Positions 18,315-27,656 of a stretch of 64,000 nucleotides of DNA are shown here, one piece after another. Origin of the DNA: Actinobacteria bacterium OV320 (GTDB lineage: Bacteria; Actinomycetota; Actinomycetes; Streptomycetales; Streptomycetaceae); the NCBI GenBank assembly GCA_001298545.1, contig LJCX01000037.1, positions 1 through 64,000 of the forward strand, given 5' to 3'. The notes beneath the pieces are model-generated. The model did no database searches, was not told the origin of the DNA, and saw only the letters and a list, made by a program, of their open reading frames with translations. Position 1 is the first letter of the stretch, and every line of letters begins with the position of its first letter. A program made the position numbers and the translations under genes.

Positions 18315-19073
18315 GTGCCGCACATCCGCCACACACCGACCGCGCCCACCCGGGTCCAGCCGCTGGCCGCGGGCCGGCGCATCGACGCGCACCGGCACGA
18401 CGACCACCAGATCGTCTACGCGGGCACGGGTGTCCTGGCCGTCACGACCGACGCCGGCACCTGGTTCGCGCCCGGCACCCGCGCGCTGTGGGTGCCCGCC
18501 GGAACCACGCACGCGCACCGGGCGTACGGCCGGCTCGACCTCCACCTGGTGGGCCTGCCCGCCGACGACAACCCGCTCGGTCTGGACGCGCCGACCGTGC
18601 TCGCCGTCAGCCCGCTGCTGCGGGAGCTGATCCTCGCCCACACCCGGGCCCCGGACGACCCGAGCCCCGAACGCGTCCGCCTGCTCGCCGTGCTGCGCGA
18701 CCAGCTGCGCGCCTCCCCGCAGCAGCCGGCCCGACTGCCCACACCCACCGACCCCCGGCTCGCCGAGGTCTGCGCCCTCGTCCACGCCGACCCCGCCGAC
18801 CAGCGCACCCTCGCCGCCCTCGGCGCCGCCACCGGCACCGGCGAACGCACCCTGAGCCGCCTCTTCCGCCGCGAGTTCGGCATGACCTTCCCCCAGTGGC
18901 GCACCCAGTCCCGGCTCTACCACGCCCTGCGTCTGCTGGCCGACGGCACGCCCGTCACGACGGTCGCCCACCGCTGCGGCTGGTCCTCCGCCAGCGCCTT
19001 CATCGACGTGTTCCGCAGGGCCTACGGGTACACCCCCGGCCGGCACCACGGACGGGCCCGGGACCTGTCCTAG
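18315..19073 (+). CDS. AraC family transcriptional regulator
   Basis: A 252-residue regulator. The N-terminal cupin-like sensor begins with IDAHRHDDHQIVYAGTGVL and WFAPGTRALWVPAGTTHAHR. The C-terminal double helix-turn-helix starts near residue 155 (RTLAALGAATGTGERTLSRLF; PVTTVAHRCGWSSASAFIDV) and ends FRRAYGYTPGRH, the classical AraC signature. It is divergent from the MFS exporter, its likely target. Its last 4 bp overlap the 3' end of the convergent DUF7336 gene. Confidence 0.88.
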   Translation: MPHIRHTPTAPTRVQPLAAGRRIDAHRHDDHQIVYAGTGVLAVTTDAGTWFAPGTRALWVPAGTTHAHRAYGRLDLHLVGLPADDNPLGLDAPTVLAVSPLLRELILAHTRAPDDPSPERVRLLAVLRDQLRASPQQPARLPTPTDPRLAEVCALVHADPADQRTLAALGAATGTGERTLSRLFRREFGMTFPQWRTQSRLYHALRLLADGTPVTTVAHRCGWSSASAFIDVFRRAYGYTPGRHHGRARDLS

Positions 19074-19342
19074 ACGCGCACGAAACCGCCGGTCCACTCG
19101 TCCTCGTCGAGGGTGTGCTCGTCGATGACGAAACAGTCCGGTTCGTCGGCGAAGCCCGGCAGCAGCCGGGCGCGGCGCCTGCGCTCCGCCGCCTTCTCGG
19201 CCGCGGAGTACACGCCGAGCAGCTTGGCGTCGTCGCCGTCCTCCTCGTCGACGTGCACCGTCTCCCCGTCGAGGTGCAGGGTCGACCCGCCTTCACCGGC
19301 TTCGTTCCGGTGCCCGATGTGCCACAGCAGATAGACGGTCAT
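19070..19342 (-). CDS. Small DUF7336-like protein
   Basis: A 90-residue protein matching by eye the DUF7336 pattern: YLLWHI at the N terminus, then KLLGVYSAAEKAAERRRRA, then PGFADEPDCFVIDEHTLDED and W-x-x-GF at the end. Such proteins are compact and often single-domain; no function is known. The 3' end overlaps the AraC gene tail-to-tail by 4 bp. No strong ribosome binding site precedes ATG 19342. Confidence 0.65.
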   Translation of the reverse strand: MTVYLLWHIGHRNEAGEGGSTLHLDGETVHVDEEDGDDAKLLGVYSAAEKAAERRRRARLLPGFADEPDCFVIDEHTLDEDEWTGGFVRV

Positions 19343-19446
19343 CCCGGCAGGCTATCGCCGGCCGCCGCCAACCATGATGCGGCCCGGCCGAGTTGGGGGA
19401 GTCCCGCTCCCGGGTCCCGCCTCGCGACCCCGCCTCCGAAGTTCCG

Positions 19447-19462
19447 CTTACCCTCCAGTAAG
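19447..19462. promoter_or_regulatory. Inverted repeat upstream of DoxX-peroxiredoxin operon
   Basis: CTTAC-CCTCCA-GTAAG, 31 bp before the GTG at 19493. Such symmetric CTTAC/GTAAG elements are typical of TetR-type operators. No cognate regulator is adjacent. Confidence 0.45.
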
Positions 19463-19492
19463 GTCGGGCGCCAGGTCATCAGAGGAGGAACC

Positions 19493-19885
19493 GTGTCCCG
19501 GTCCGAACGCTCACCCCTGCTCCTGGCGGGCCTGCTGGCCGGCATGGGGGTGGCCCACTTCGCCGTCCCGCGCCCGTTCGACGCGATCATTCCGCGCACG
19601 CTCCCGGGCTCGCCCAGGGCCTGGACGTACGCCAGCGGTGTGGCCGAGCTGGCGCTGGCGGCGGGAGTGGCCCTGCCGCGGACCCGCAGGACGGCCGCGC
19701 TGGCCGCGGCCGGGCTCTTCGTCGGCGTCTTCCCCGCCAACGTCAAGATGGCGTGGGACTGGCGCCACCGCCCCACCCCGCTCAAGGCCGCGGCCGTGGC
19801 CCGGCTTCCCTTCCAGGTGCCCCTCGTGCTGTGGGCCCGCACTGTCGCCGACGGCGCCGCGAAGACCACGGAGGGACGGGTATGA
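19493..19885 (+). CDS. DoxX family membrane protein
   Basis: A 130-residue integral membrane protein with four hydrophobic helices (LLLAGLLAGMGVAHFAV; ASGVAELALAAGVAL; TAALAAAGLFVGVFPANVKM; ARLPFQVPLVLWA), matching the DoxX family size. GAHF-type loop VPRPFDAIIPRTLPG sits between helices 1 and 2. GTG 19493 has AGAGGAGG eight bases upstream. The stop overlaps the peroxiredoxin start (ATGA), so both are one operon. DoxX proteins have been linked to thiol or oxidative stress, which suits the neighbour. Confidence 0.82.
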   Translation: MSRSERSPLLLAGLLAGMGVAHFAVPRPFDAIIPRTLPGSPRAWTYASGVAELALAAGVALPRTRRTAALAAAGLFVGVFPANVKMAWDWRHRPTPLKAAAVARLPFQVPLVLWARTVADGAAKTTEGRV

Positions 19886-20349
19886 CCAAGGCCCTGGAGA
19901 CCGGCGACCTCGTCGAGGACTTCGCGCTGCCGGACGAGACCGGCACGGTGCGCAGCCTGACCGACCTGCTCGCCGACGGGCCGGTGGTCCTCTTCTTCTA
20001 CCCCGCCGCCCTCACCGCGGGCTGCACCGCCGAGGCCTGCCACTTCCGTGATCTGGCGGCCGAGTTCGCCGCCGTGGGCGCCCGGCCCGTCGGGATCAGC
20101 GGGGACTCCGTCGACCGCCAGCAGGAGTTCGCCGGCAAGCACGCGCTCGGCATGCCGCTGCTCTCCGACGCCGACGGGGCGGTGCGGGAACGGTTCGGCG
20201 TGAAGCGCGGCTTCTCCCTCGCCCCCACCAAGCGGGTCACCTTCGTCATCGCGCGGGACCGCACGGTCCTGGAGGTCGTCCGCAGCGAGCTGCGGATGAA
20301 CACCCACGCCGACCGCGCCCTCGACGCACTGCGCGCGCACGGCGGCTGA
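19882..20349 (+). CDS. Peroxiredoxin (BCP/PrxQ type)
   Basis: A 155-residue thioredoxin-fold peroxidase. The peroxidatic Cys48 lies in FFYPAALTAGCTAEACHF, with the resolving Cys53 five residues on, as in the atypical two-Cys BCP/PrxQ group. The usual T-x-x-C context is TAGC, slightly variant. It reduces hydroperoxides using thioredoxin. Start ATG 19882 overlaps the DoxX stop, with GAGGGACGGG as ribosome binding site. Downstream is a short tandem repeat. Confidence 0.9.
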   Translation: MTKALETGDLVEDFALPDETGTVRSLTDLLADGPVVLFFYPAALTAGCTAEACHFRDLAAEFAAVGARPVGISGDSVDRQQEFAGKHALGMPLLSDADGAVRERFGVKRGFSLAPTKRVTFVIARDRTVLEVVRSELRMNTHADRALDALRAHGG

Positions 20350-20364
20350 GCGCCGGAGCGGGAC

Positions 20365-20400
20365 GGCCGGGCAGGCCGGGCAGGCCGGGCAGGCCGGGGA
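20365..20400. repeat. Tandem 9-mer repeat
   Basis: Four head-to-tail copies of GGCCGGGCA (the fourth ends GGGA) lie between the peroxiredoxin and phosphatase genes. Likely slippage-generated; no function seen. Confidence 0.8.
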
Positions 20401-20433
20401 GCGCTGTGCGCCCCGGTCGGTCCGTCGCGGTTG

Positions 20434-22812
20434 ATGCGTCGGGACAAAGGGACCATTCTTGACGATATGGAGCATGTCGTCGCTGCGGCGGTCATCGATG
20501 CTCACGGCATCGTGACGGGCTGGAGCGAAGGTGCCCGTCTGCTGACGGGCCATGCGGCCGAGGAGGCCGTGGGCCGGGCCGCGGCCGACCTGCTCGCCGA
20601 GGACCTCCCGCCGCTTCCGGCGCGGGCGTGGACCCGGCCCGTTCTCGTACGCCACCGCGACGGCCGGCCCGTCACCGTGACCGTCACCGCCTGCCCGGTG
20701 CTCGGCGCCGACGGGGAGCCCACCGGCTGGGCCCTCACCGCCGAACGGCCCTCGGGCCCGGAACCGACCCTCGCGGGGCGGGCCTTCCAGCAGGCGTCCA
20801 TGTCCATGTCCGTCTTCGACCCCCACCAGCGCTATCTGCGTCTGAACGAGGTCGCCTGCAAGGTGATGGGCGTCTCCGAGGGCGTCCTGCTCGGCCGCCA
20901 CTTCCCGGACACCGTCCAGGAGGTCGAGCACAGCCGCGGCTTCGACTGGCACCTGCGCCAGGTCGCCGAGACCGGCCGTCCGATCCGCTACGAGAGCTGG
21001 GCCGGCGCCCCCTCCCTCAACCGGGAGCACGCGTGGACCACCGAGATGTGGCCCGTGCGGGAGCCGTCGGGCGAGGTCGTCGGTGTCGCCCTGGCCGCCT
21101 TCGACAGCACCGAGCAGTACTTGGCCCGCCAGCGGCTGGCCGTGCTGAACGAGGCCGCGGCCTCGATCGGTACGACCCTCGACATCGTGCGCACCACCGA
21201 GGAGGTGGTCGACCTCCTGGTTCCCCGTTTCGCCGACTTCGTCAGCGTCGACCTGCTGGACTGGGTCCTCGGCGCCGACGAGCCGCCGCCCGTCCCGGAC
21301 GGCGAGGTGGTGCTGCGCCGGGTCGCCCACGGCTCCGCCCACGAGGGCACCCCCGAGGCGGCGGTCCGCCTCGGCGAGACCGACGTCCATCCGCCGTTCA
21401 GTCCACCCGCGCGCGCCCTGCGGGAAGGGCGTGCCGTCCGTATCCAGGCGGGTGAGCCCGATTTCATGAGCTGGCTCGCCGAACGCAACGCACGCGCTCC
21501 CGAGGGCCGTCGCTTCCGCAGCGGCGTCCACTCGGTGATCGCGGTGCCCCTGCTGGCCCGGGGCACCACCCTGGGCGTCCTGGTGGGCGTCCGTATCGCC
21601 CATCCCGACGACTACGAGGCCGACGACGCCGTCTTCGCCGAGGAACTCGCCAGCCGGGCCGCCGTCTGCATCGACAACGCCCGCCGCTTCGCCCGCGAAC
21701 GCACCACCGCCCTCGCCCTCCAGCACAGCCTGCTGCCCCGCGGCCTGCCCGGCCAGGCCGCCGTCGAGGTCGCCCACCGCTATCTGCCCAGCGGCTCGAC
21801 GGCCGGCATCGGCGGTGACTGGTTCGACGTCATCCCGCTCTCCGGCAGCCGGGTCGCCCTCGTCGTCGGCGACGTCGTCGGACACGGCATCGCGTCGACG
21901 GCGACCATGGGCCGGCTCTGTATGGCCGTACGCACCCTCGCCGACGTCGATCTGCCGCCCGACGAACTCCTCACCCACCTCGACGACCTCGTCACCCACC
22001 TCGCGGGCTACCAGGAGAGCGGCGACGACGAGGTCGCGGAACTGGGCGCCACCTGCCTGTACGCCGTCTACGACCCGGTCAGCCGCCGCCTCGCCCTCGC
22101 CGCCGCCGGCCATCCCGCGCCGGCCCTCCTGCTGCCCGACGGCCGCGCGGAGCTGATCCGGATGACGACGGGCCCCCCGCTCGGGGTCGGCGGGCTGCCC
22201 TTCGAGGCGGTCGAACTGGAGCTGCCCGAGGGCGCGGTCGTCGCCCTCTACACCGACGGCCTGATCGAGGACCGCGACCGTGACGTCGACCGCGCCACCA
22301 GCGAGCTGTGCAGCGCCCTGACCGCGCCCGCCGCCACGCTCGACGCCCTCTGCGACACCGTGCTCAAGGCGGTGCTGCCGGAAGAACCCGGCGACGACGT
22401 CGCGCTGCTGCTCGCCCGCACCCGGGCGCTCGGCGCGGACCGGGTCGCCGCCTGGGACGTGGAGCCGGACCCCGCCCAGGTCGCCGCCACCCGCCAGGCG
22501 GCGACCGAGCAACTGACCGCGTGGGGCCTGGAGGAGGCCGCCTTCGTCACCGAACTCGTCGTCAGCGAACTCGTCACCAACGCCATCCGCTACGGCGCAC
22601 CCCCCATCCGGCTCCGCCTGATCCGTGACCGCAGCCTCATCTGCGAGGTGTCCGACGGCAGTTCCACCTCCCCGCACCTGCGCCGCGCCCACGCCTTCGA
22701 CGAGGGCGGGCGCGGCCTGCTGCTGGTCGCGCAGCTCACCCAGCGCTGGGGCAGCCGGCAGACGGACCGGGGCAAGACGATCTGGGCGGAGCAGTCGCTG
22801 GAGACCGAGTGA
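20434..22812 (+). CDS. PAS-GAF SpoIIE-type phosphatase with C-terminal ATPase domain
   Basis: A protein of about 792 residues. PAS domains cover about residues 12-110 and 120-230 (ASMSMSVFDPHQRYLRLNEVA). A GAF domain covers about 235-420. The PPM/SpoIIE phosphatase domain follows (GGDWFDVIPLSGSRVALVVG with metal-binding Asp, VGHGIASTATMG, GDDVALLLAR). An RsbW-like ATPase domain closes the protein (N-box VSELVTNAIRYG, then EGGRGLLLVAQL). This combination can dephosphorylate anti-anti-sigma factors and also act as an anti-sigma kinase, so it probably feeds into SigB-type regulation; the sigma gene at 5.2 kb is a possible but unproven partner. The start is uncertain: ATG 20434 or ATG 20467, neither with a good ribosome binding site. 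Confidence 0.9.
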   Translation: MRRDKGTILDDMEHVVAAAVIDAHGIVTGWSEGARLLTGHAAEEAVGRAAADLLAEDLPPLPARAWTRPVLVRHRDGRPVTVTVTACPVLGADGEPTGWALTAERPSGPEPTLAGRAFQQASMSMSVFDPHQRYLRLNEVACKVMGVSEGVLLGRHFPDTVQEVEHSRGFDWHLRQVAETGRPIRYESWAGAPSLNREHAWTTEMWPVREPSGEVVGVALAAFDSTEQYLARQRLAVLNEAAASIGTTLDIVRTTEEVVDLLVPRFADFVSVDLLDWVLGADEPPPVPDGEVVLRRVAHGSAHEGTPEAAVRLGETDVHPPFSPPARALREGRAVRIQAGEPDFMSWLAERNARAPEGRRFRSGVHSVIAVPLLARGTTLGVLVGVRIAHPDDYEADDAVFAEELASRAAVCIDNARRFARERTTALALQHSLLPRGLPGQAAVEVAHRYLPSGSTAGIGGDWFDVIPLSGSRVALVVGDVVGHGIASTATMGRLCMAVRTLADVDLPPDELLTHLDDLVTHLAGYQESGDDEVAELGATCLYAVYDPVSRRLALAAAGHPAPALLLPDGRAELIRMTTGPPLGVGGLPFEAVELELPEGAVVALYTDGLIEDRDRDVDRATSELCSALTAPAATLDALCDTVLKAVLPEEPGDDVALLLARTRALGADRVAAWDVEPDPAQVAATRQAATEQLTAWGLEEAAFVTELVVSELVTNAIRYGAPPIRLRLIRDRSLICEVSDGSSTSPHLRRAHAFDEGGRGLLLVAQLTQRWGSRQTDRGKTIWAEQSLETE

Positions 22813-22837
22813 TCACTCCTGGACGCCGCTGCCCCGC

Positions 22838-23668
22838 TCAGAACTCCTCGTGCACCTCGGGGTCGCCGCCCAGGCGCCGGTGCGGCCGCTGCGCGATCGC
22901 CGCCAGCTGCGCCGGTCCGAGTTCGAAGCCGAAGACGTCGAGGTTGGCGCGCTGCCGCTCGGGACTGGACGACTTCGGGATGGGGACGGCGCCGAGCTGG
23001 AGGTGCCAGCGCAGGACGACCTGGCCGGGCGTCACGCCCAGCGACTCGGCGACGGAGACGACGGCCGGGTCCTCCAGGAGCGCCGAACCGCGGCCCAGCG
23101 GGCTCCAGCTCTCCGTGCGGACCCCCTTGGCCTCGTGGAAGGCCCGCAGCTCGTCCTGGGGGAAGAGCGGGTGCAGCTCGATCTGGTTGACGGACGGCAG
23201 CACGCCGGTCTCCTTCTCCAGCCGCTCGATGTGCCCGGCGGTGAAGTTGGAGACACCGATGGACCGGACCAGGCCGTCCTCGCGGAGCTTGATCATGGCC
23301 CGCCAGGAGTCGACGAACCTGTCGACCCGGGGCAGCGGCCAGTGGATCAGGTACAGGTCGACGTAGTCGAGGCCGAGCCGCTGCCGGGACTCCTCGAAGG
23401 AGGCGAGGGTCTCCTCGTAGCCGTGGTGGCGGCCGGGCAGTTTCGTGGCCACCACGATCTCCTCGCGCGGCACCCCGCCGCGGGCCACGCCCCGCCCGAC
23501 CCCGCTCTCGTTGCGATAGTTCGTCGCCGTGTCGACGAGCCGGTAGCCCAGGCCGAGCGCCTCGGCCACCGACCGCTCCGCCTCCGCGTCGTCCATCGGC
23601 CAGGTGCCCAGACCCAGGGCCGGGAGCTTCGTACCGTCGTTGAGCGTGTGCTCCGGGATGTTGCTCAC
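22838..23668 (-). CDS. Aldo/keto reductase
   Basis: A 276-residue NADPH-dependent (beta/alpha)8 reductase, close in size to 2,5-diketo-D-gluconate reductases. The catalytic tetrad is visible: Asp and Tyr in LVDTATNYRNE, Lys in VVATKLPG and His in LYLIHWPLP. NADPH-binding motifs are GVSNF and the C-terminal IPKSSSPERQRANLDVF. GTG 23668 has AAAGG seven bases upstream. It is convergent with the phosphatase gene, 25 bp apart, and divergent from the dioxygenase gene. Confidence 0.92.
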   Translation of the reverse strand: MSNIPEHTLNDGTKLPALGLGTWPMDDAEAERSVAEALGLGYRLVDTATNYRNESGVGRGVARGGVPREEIVVATKLPGRHHGYEETLASFEESRQRLGLDYVDLYLIHWPLPRVDRFVDSWRAMIKLREDGLVRSIGVSNFTAGHIERLEKETGVLPSVNQIELHPLFPQDELRAFHEAKGVRTESWSPLGRGSALLEDPAVVSVAESLGVTPGQVVLRWHLQLGAVPIPKSSSPERQRANLDVFGFELGPAQLAAIAQRPHRRLGGDPEVHEEF

Positions 23669-23871
23669 CAGGGGACCTTTCCTCGACTGTGCCGTACGTG
23701 CCGTCCCACCAGCCTCACCGACGAGGCGGGGATCGATCAACCGGAGGCCGCCCGGAGCGGGCGCCCGCCTCCGGTACGGGTGTCCGAACGCCCTGTCGCC
23801 ACGCCGTCGATTCACTGTCACGATCTTCCCGGAGCCGTGACGGACGACGAGTGAAGACGAGCGGAGCACGC

Positions 23872-24866
23872 ATGACGACGGACAGCCGGGCCACCCCCTT
23901 CGACGACCCGACGGCCGAGGAGGCCGCGCGGGCGGCCGGAGTGGAGGTGAAGCCGGTCGCCGGACACATCGGCGCCGAGATCGAGGGCGTCGACCTGGCC
24001 GCGGGACTCGACGACGCCCAGGTCGCCGTGGTCAGGGCGGCGGTGCTGCGCTGGAAAGTGGTGTTCTTCCGCGGGCAGCGCCTCGACCACGCCGGACACG
24101 TGGCGTTCGCGCGGCGGTTCGGCGAACCCGTAGTCCTGCGCAGGCGCGGCGGCGCCTCCCCGGCGGACTTCCCGGAGATCGAGACGACCGCCGACCGCCT
24201 CGAACTGGGCGGGAAGTTCGGCATGGAGCACGAGGAGTGGCTGCGGCGCCGCCGGCACACCCTCCTGCGCGGCTGGCACTGCGACCACGGCGCCCGCGTC
24301 GACCCGCCGGCCGCGACGATCCTGCGCGCCGAGACCGTACCGCCCTACGGCGGGGACACGACCTGGTCCAACCTGGCGGCCGCCTACGCCGGACTCTCCG
24401 CGCCCCTGCGGGAGTTCCTGGCCGGGCTGCGCGCCGAGCACCGGCTCGGCGTCGGCTACCAGCCCCGCCCCGGCGACGACGCGTACGTCCGCCACCTGCT
24501 CGATCACCAGGTCGCCTCGGTGCACCCGCTGGTACGCGTCCACCCCGAGACGGGGAGCGCGTGCTGTACGTCAACGGCTACTACGTGGAGCAGATCACCG
24601 ACCTCTCCCGCGCGGAGAGCCGGGCGATCCTGGACATGCTGCTGGAGGAGGCGACCCGCCCCGAGTACACGGTCCGCTTCCGCTGGGAACCGGGCAGCGT
24701 GGCGTTCTGGGACAACCGCGCCACCATCCACCTCGCGCCGAGCGACAACGCGCATCTGCGCTTCCCCCGCACGATGCACCGGGTGATGCTCACCGGCGAG
24801 ATCCCCGTCGGCGTGGACGGCAGGCCGTCCGAGCCGGTGACGGGAACCGAGCCGGGCCGCTGGTGA
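23872..24866 (+). pseudogene. TauD/TfdA-family dioxygenase with a one-base frameshift
   Basis: An Fe(II)/2-oxoglutarate dioxygenase of about 330 residues split across two frames. The first (from ATG 23872) contains EVKPVAGHIGAEIEGVDLA and the metal-binding H-x-D in GWHCDHG. The second carries ERVLYVNGYYVEQI, FWDNRATIHLAPSD with the distal His, and FPRTMHRVML with the 2-oxoglutarate Arg. The frames meet at the G run 24552-24555: one extra G would restore ETGERVLYVNG. All catalytic residues are present across both frames, so either a sequencing error or a very recent mutation. Family members attack taurine, sulfate esters or chlorinated acids, and it faces LLM oxidoreductases often used in sulfur scavenging. 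Confidence 0.85.
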
Positions 24867-24872
24867 AGGTCC

Positions 24873-25907
24873 TCACGCTCCGCCGCCGGGCCGCCATCCC
24901 AGCGCCGGACCCAGCTTCGTCGCCATGTCGGTGAGGATCTGTACGTAGTCCTCGTGCCCGAAGGTGAACGGCAGGGCGAAGGCGACCTCGTCGATCTCGC
25001 GGAACGCGGCGTGGGCGTGCAGGCGTTCGGCGATCTCGTCCGAGGTGCCGACCAGGTCCGGGGCGAACAGCAGCCGGGCCGGGCCCTGCGGCGAGGTCGT
25101 ACGGGGGAGCCGCTTCGCCGCGAACTCCGCGTACCTCGCGCGCTGTTCGGGTGAGGCGGAGTCGGTGGGGATGACCACGAGACCCTGCGAGACACGGGCC
25201 GCCTCGCCGTCGGGGTGGGCGGCGCGGAAGGCGTGGACGTGGGAGAGCTGGATCTCGGCGAAGTCCCTGGTGTCGTCCGGGCCTTCGGCCTTCACCACGC
25301 TGCTGGTGAGGAAGTTCATGCCGTGTTCCCCGGCCCACCGCGCCGATCCCAGGCTGCCCCCGCCGTACCACAGGCGGCGGCCGAGACCGGGGGAGTGCGG
25401 CTGCACCACATCGGAGAACACCTCGAAGCCCTCGACCCCGCTGAAGTCGGTGGCGGACTTGCCGCGCACCAGGTCCAGCAGCCGCCGCACCCGCTCGTGG
25501 CCGAAGTCCTCCGCGTCTGCGGTGTCCGGGTACAGGGCCTCCTTGACCTGCTCGTAGTGCATCGGCGGGCCGACGCTCACCCCCGGGTTGAGCCGGCCCC
25601 CGGCGAGGATGTCGACGGTGGCCAGGTCCTCCGCGAGGCGCAGCGGGTTCTCCCAGCCCAGCGGGATGACCGCGGTGCCGAGCTCGATGCGCCGGGTGCG
25701 CTGCGAGGCGGCCGCGAGGACGGCGACGGGGGAGGATATGCCGTACTGGAGGTGCCGGTGGCGCACCCAGGCGCTGTCGAAGCCGAGCCGTTCACCCAGC
25801 TCGATGATCTCCAGCGTGGTCTCGTGCCCCCGGCCCGGATCGTCCGCGTCGAACAGCCCGATGGTGAGGAAGCCCAGCCTGCGCAAAGGGCGTGAGGTCG
25901 ACGGCAC
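24873..25907 (-). CDS. LLM class flavin-dependent oxidoreductase
   Basis: A 344-residue luciferase-like (beta/alpha)8 protein. The N terminus LGFLTIGLFDADDPG leads to ELGERLGFDSAWVRHRHLQY, then LAAASQRTRRIELGTAVIPL and DLATVDILAGGRLNPGVSVG, all hallmarks of the family. It uses reduced flavin (FMNH2 or F420 in subsets). GTG 25907 is preceded by GGAGGAA. It converges on the dioxygenase gene with a 6-bp gap. About 100 bp upstream the metallophosphoesterase gene ends on the same strand. Substrate unknown; alkanesulfonate-type chemistry would suit the neighbour. Confidence 0.9.
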   Translation of the reverse strand: MPSTSRPLRRLGFLTIGLFDADDPGRGHETTLEIIELGERLGFDSAWVRHRHLQYGISSPVAVLAAASQRTRRIELGTAVIPLGWENPLRLAEDLATVDILAGGRLNPGVSVGPPMHYEQVKEALYPDTADAEDFGHERVRRLLDLVRGKSATDFSGVEGFEVFSDVVQPHSPGLGRRLWYGGGSLGSARWAGEHGMNFLTSSVVKAEGPDDTRDFAEIQLSHVHAFRAAHPDGEAARVSQGLVVIPTDSASPEQRARYAEFAAKRLPRTTSPQGPARLLFAPDLVGTSDEIAERLHAHAAFREIDEVAFALPFTFGHEDYVQILTDMATKLGPALGWRPGGGA

Positions 25908-26011
25908 GGGGGTTCCTCCATCGTTCGACGGCGTGTACGGCCGTACGGCTGTCGTCGGCTTGTTGCCGGCGGTAGGCGGCGGTTGTTCGTGGATGCTCGC
26001 AAGCGGTCGCT

Positions 26012-27517
26012 TCAGACCAGCGGGATCGTGACCTCGTCCTCGACCGGGGGGTTCAGCTCCTGGGCGCGGTTCCCGGTGGCCGCGAAGCAGCGCAGCCGGA
26101 CCGACTCCGGGGTGACGTCCAGCCGCAGGAAGCACTTGAAGAACGGCGGGCTGTACGTCACCGAACTCGGCGAGAAGAGCTGGGTGTAGATCTTGCGCAC
26201 CGGCAGCCGGAGCCGCTTGCGGCGCTCCGGGCGGCTCCCGGTGCCCAGCAGGCCGGCCAGCAGGCGGATCCGCCGCGTCACCCTGACCTCCGGGCCCGGC
26301 GTGCGGGTCGGCGGGATGCCCAGCCGTTCGGCGACCACCGCCTGGGCCTCGGTCTCGCTGAGGGCGAAGAACCGGCGCAGCCGCAGCCGGCGCCCGTAGA
26401 GCCGGCTGTAGAAGGCGAGGGAGTCGCCGCGCAGCGGATAGCAGCGGAAGTCCCGCTCGGTGACGCCCGCGACGGACACCCGGGGGATGGTGTGCGTGGC
26501 GTGCATGAACGCGCCCCCGCCGCCCGCGACCACGTACTGCAGCGTCCGCCCGTCGGCCAGCCGCACCGGGTAGCGCTGGTAGTTGTGGATGTCTCCGCCT
26601 ATGGCCGCCACGTAGTGGTGCTCGGGCGCGCTGACGATCTCGTCGACGGTGCCGCCGCCCTCGATGGGGCACGGGTGGTGCTCGCCGTCGACGTAGAGGG
26701 GCGAGCCGGTCACGAGGATCTTGGGGCGCGAGCCCTGCGACACCGCGCGCAGCCACGCGCCCTGCTCGGCGTCCACCGTGCCCAGCAGCCCGGTGTCGAT
26801 GCCGATGATCCGCACCGGGCCGGCGTCGATCGCCCAGTACGGCCCGGGCTGCGCCGCCTGCTGGCCGGCCGCGGACCGCAACGCGCGTGCCTCGGCGAGG
26901 CGTTGGCCGTCGTGTGCGCGTGGCCGGTGCCACAGCAGGGCACGCAGCCGGGCGCGGCTGAGCAGGCGCGGCGCGGGCTCGGCGGGCAGGGGCGGGGCGT
27001 CGCCGCAGAACACCCGCATGAACGCGCCCAGGTCCTCGTACCAGTCGTGGTTGCCCGGTATCGCGTATATGGGCGCCGGGTAATCCCGGTACGGGCGGAA
27101 GAACTTGGTGCCGTAGTCGTCGGCGCTGCCCACCGGATAGATCACGTCACTGGCGAGCACGGCGAAGGACGTGCCCTGACTCGCCCTCAGAAAGCCGGGC
27201 ACGACGGCGTACTGGGGATCGTCGCCCTCGCCCGTGTCGCCGATGACCATGAAGGAGAAGCTGTCCGGGTCCGTGCGCCGGATCACCTTGTCCTCGGGTG
27301 CGCCGGCCGCAGTCCGCTGCGCCACCAGGCGGCCGCGGGTACGGCCCGTCGGGTCACCGAACCACGACGCCAGCACGCCGTTGCGGGCGGCCCACAGCAT
27401 CCTGGGGTCCAGCCACGAGATCTTCTCGGTCCGGTCCGGCATGAGCTGCCGGTACGCGCCTCGGTCGGCGCCGACCCAGCCGGCGCCTTCGGCGGTATCG
27501 CGTGAGGAGTCAGACAC
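26012..27517 (-). CDS. Calcineurin-like metallophosphoesterase
   Basis: A 501-residue protein with the metallophosphoesterase motifs in order: FMVIGDTGEGDD (D-x-[H/G]-like block), VLASDVIYPVG, AIPGNHDWYEDL (GNHD), then GGDIHNYQRYPV (G-G-D-x-H) with a preceding SPLYVDGEHH. A C-terminal region of about 150 residues (from RDFRCYPLRGDSLAFYSRLYG) has no domain I can name. No signal peptide, so probably cytoplasmic. GTG 27517 is my start; a more upstream one at 27583 would add sequence with no coding look. It is divergent from the leader-peptide operon. Confidence 0.85.
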   Translation of the reverse strand: MSDSSRDTAEGAGWVGADRGAYRQLMPDRTEKISWLDPRMLWAARNGVLASWFGDPTGRTRGRLVAQRTAAGAPEDKVIRRTDPDSFSFMVIGDTGEGDDPQYAVVPGFLRASQGTSFAVLASDVIYPVGSADDYGTKFFRPYRDYPAPIYAIPGNHDWYEDLGAFMRVFCGDAPPLPAEPAPRLLSRARLRALLWHRPRAHDGQRLAEARALRSAAGQQAAQPGPYWAIDAGPVRIIGIDTGLLGTVDAEQGAWLRAVSQGSRPKILVTGSPLYVDGEHHPCPIEGGGTVDEIVSAPEHHYVAAIGGDIHNYQRYPVRLADGRTLQYVVAGGGGAFMHATHTIPRVSVAGVTERDFRCYPLRGDSLAFYSRLYGRRLRLRRFFALSETEAQAVVAERLGIPPTRTPGPEVRVTRRIRLLAGLLGTGSRPERRKRLRLPVRKIYTQLFSPSSVTYSPPFFKCFLRLDVTPESVRLRCFAATGNRAQELNPPVEDEVTIPLV

Positions 27518-27592
27518 CGGTGCACCGTAGCAATGATCCACAGCGCGACAGGAGTCCCCCCGGCCCGGTTCATGCACCGGCATCTAATGCCC

Positions 27593-27623
27593 TTGACACT
27601 TTCCGGGGCCGACCACGTAGGTT
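27593..27623 (+). promoter_or_regulatory. Promoter of the leader peptide/LLM operon
   Basis: A -35 TTGACA (27593-27598) and -10 TAGGTT (27618-27623) with a 19-bp spacer, which is slightly long. The transcript would start about 25-30 bp before the leader peptide. Confidence 0.55.
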
Positions 27624-27656
27624 GAAGCGATCTGTCACGAAGGGCGGAGGCCCCCG

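Noticed and set aside
19339..22692. A very long minus-strand reading frame (over 1,100 codons)
   Set aside because: It is antisense to the DoxX, peroxiredoxin and phosphatase genes, which have clear domains; its translation is low-complexity Gly/Val/Asp/Arg typical of GC-rich antisense frames.
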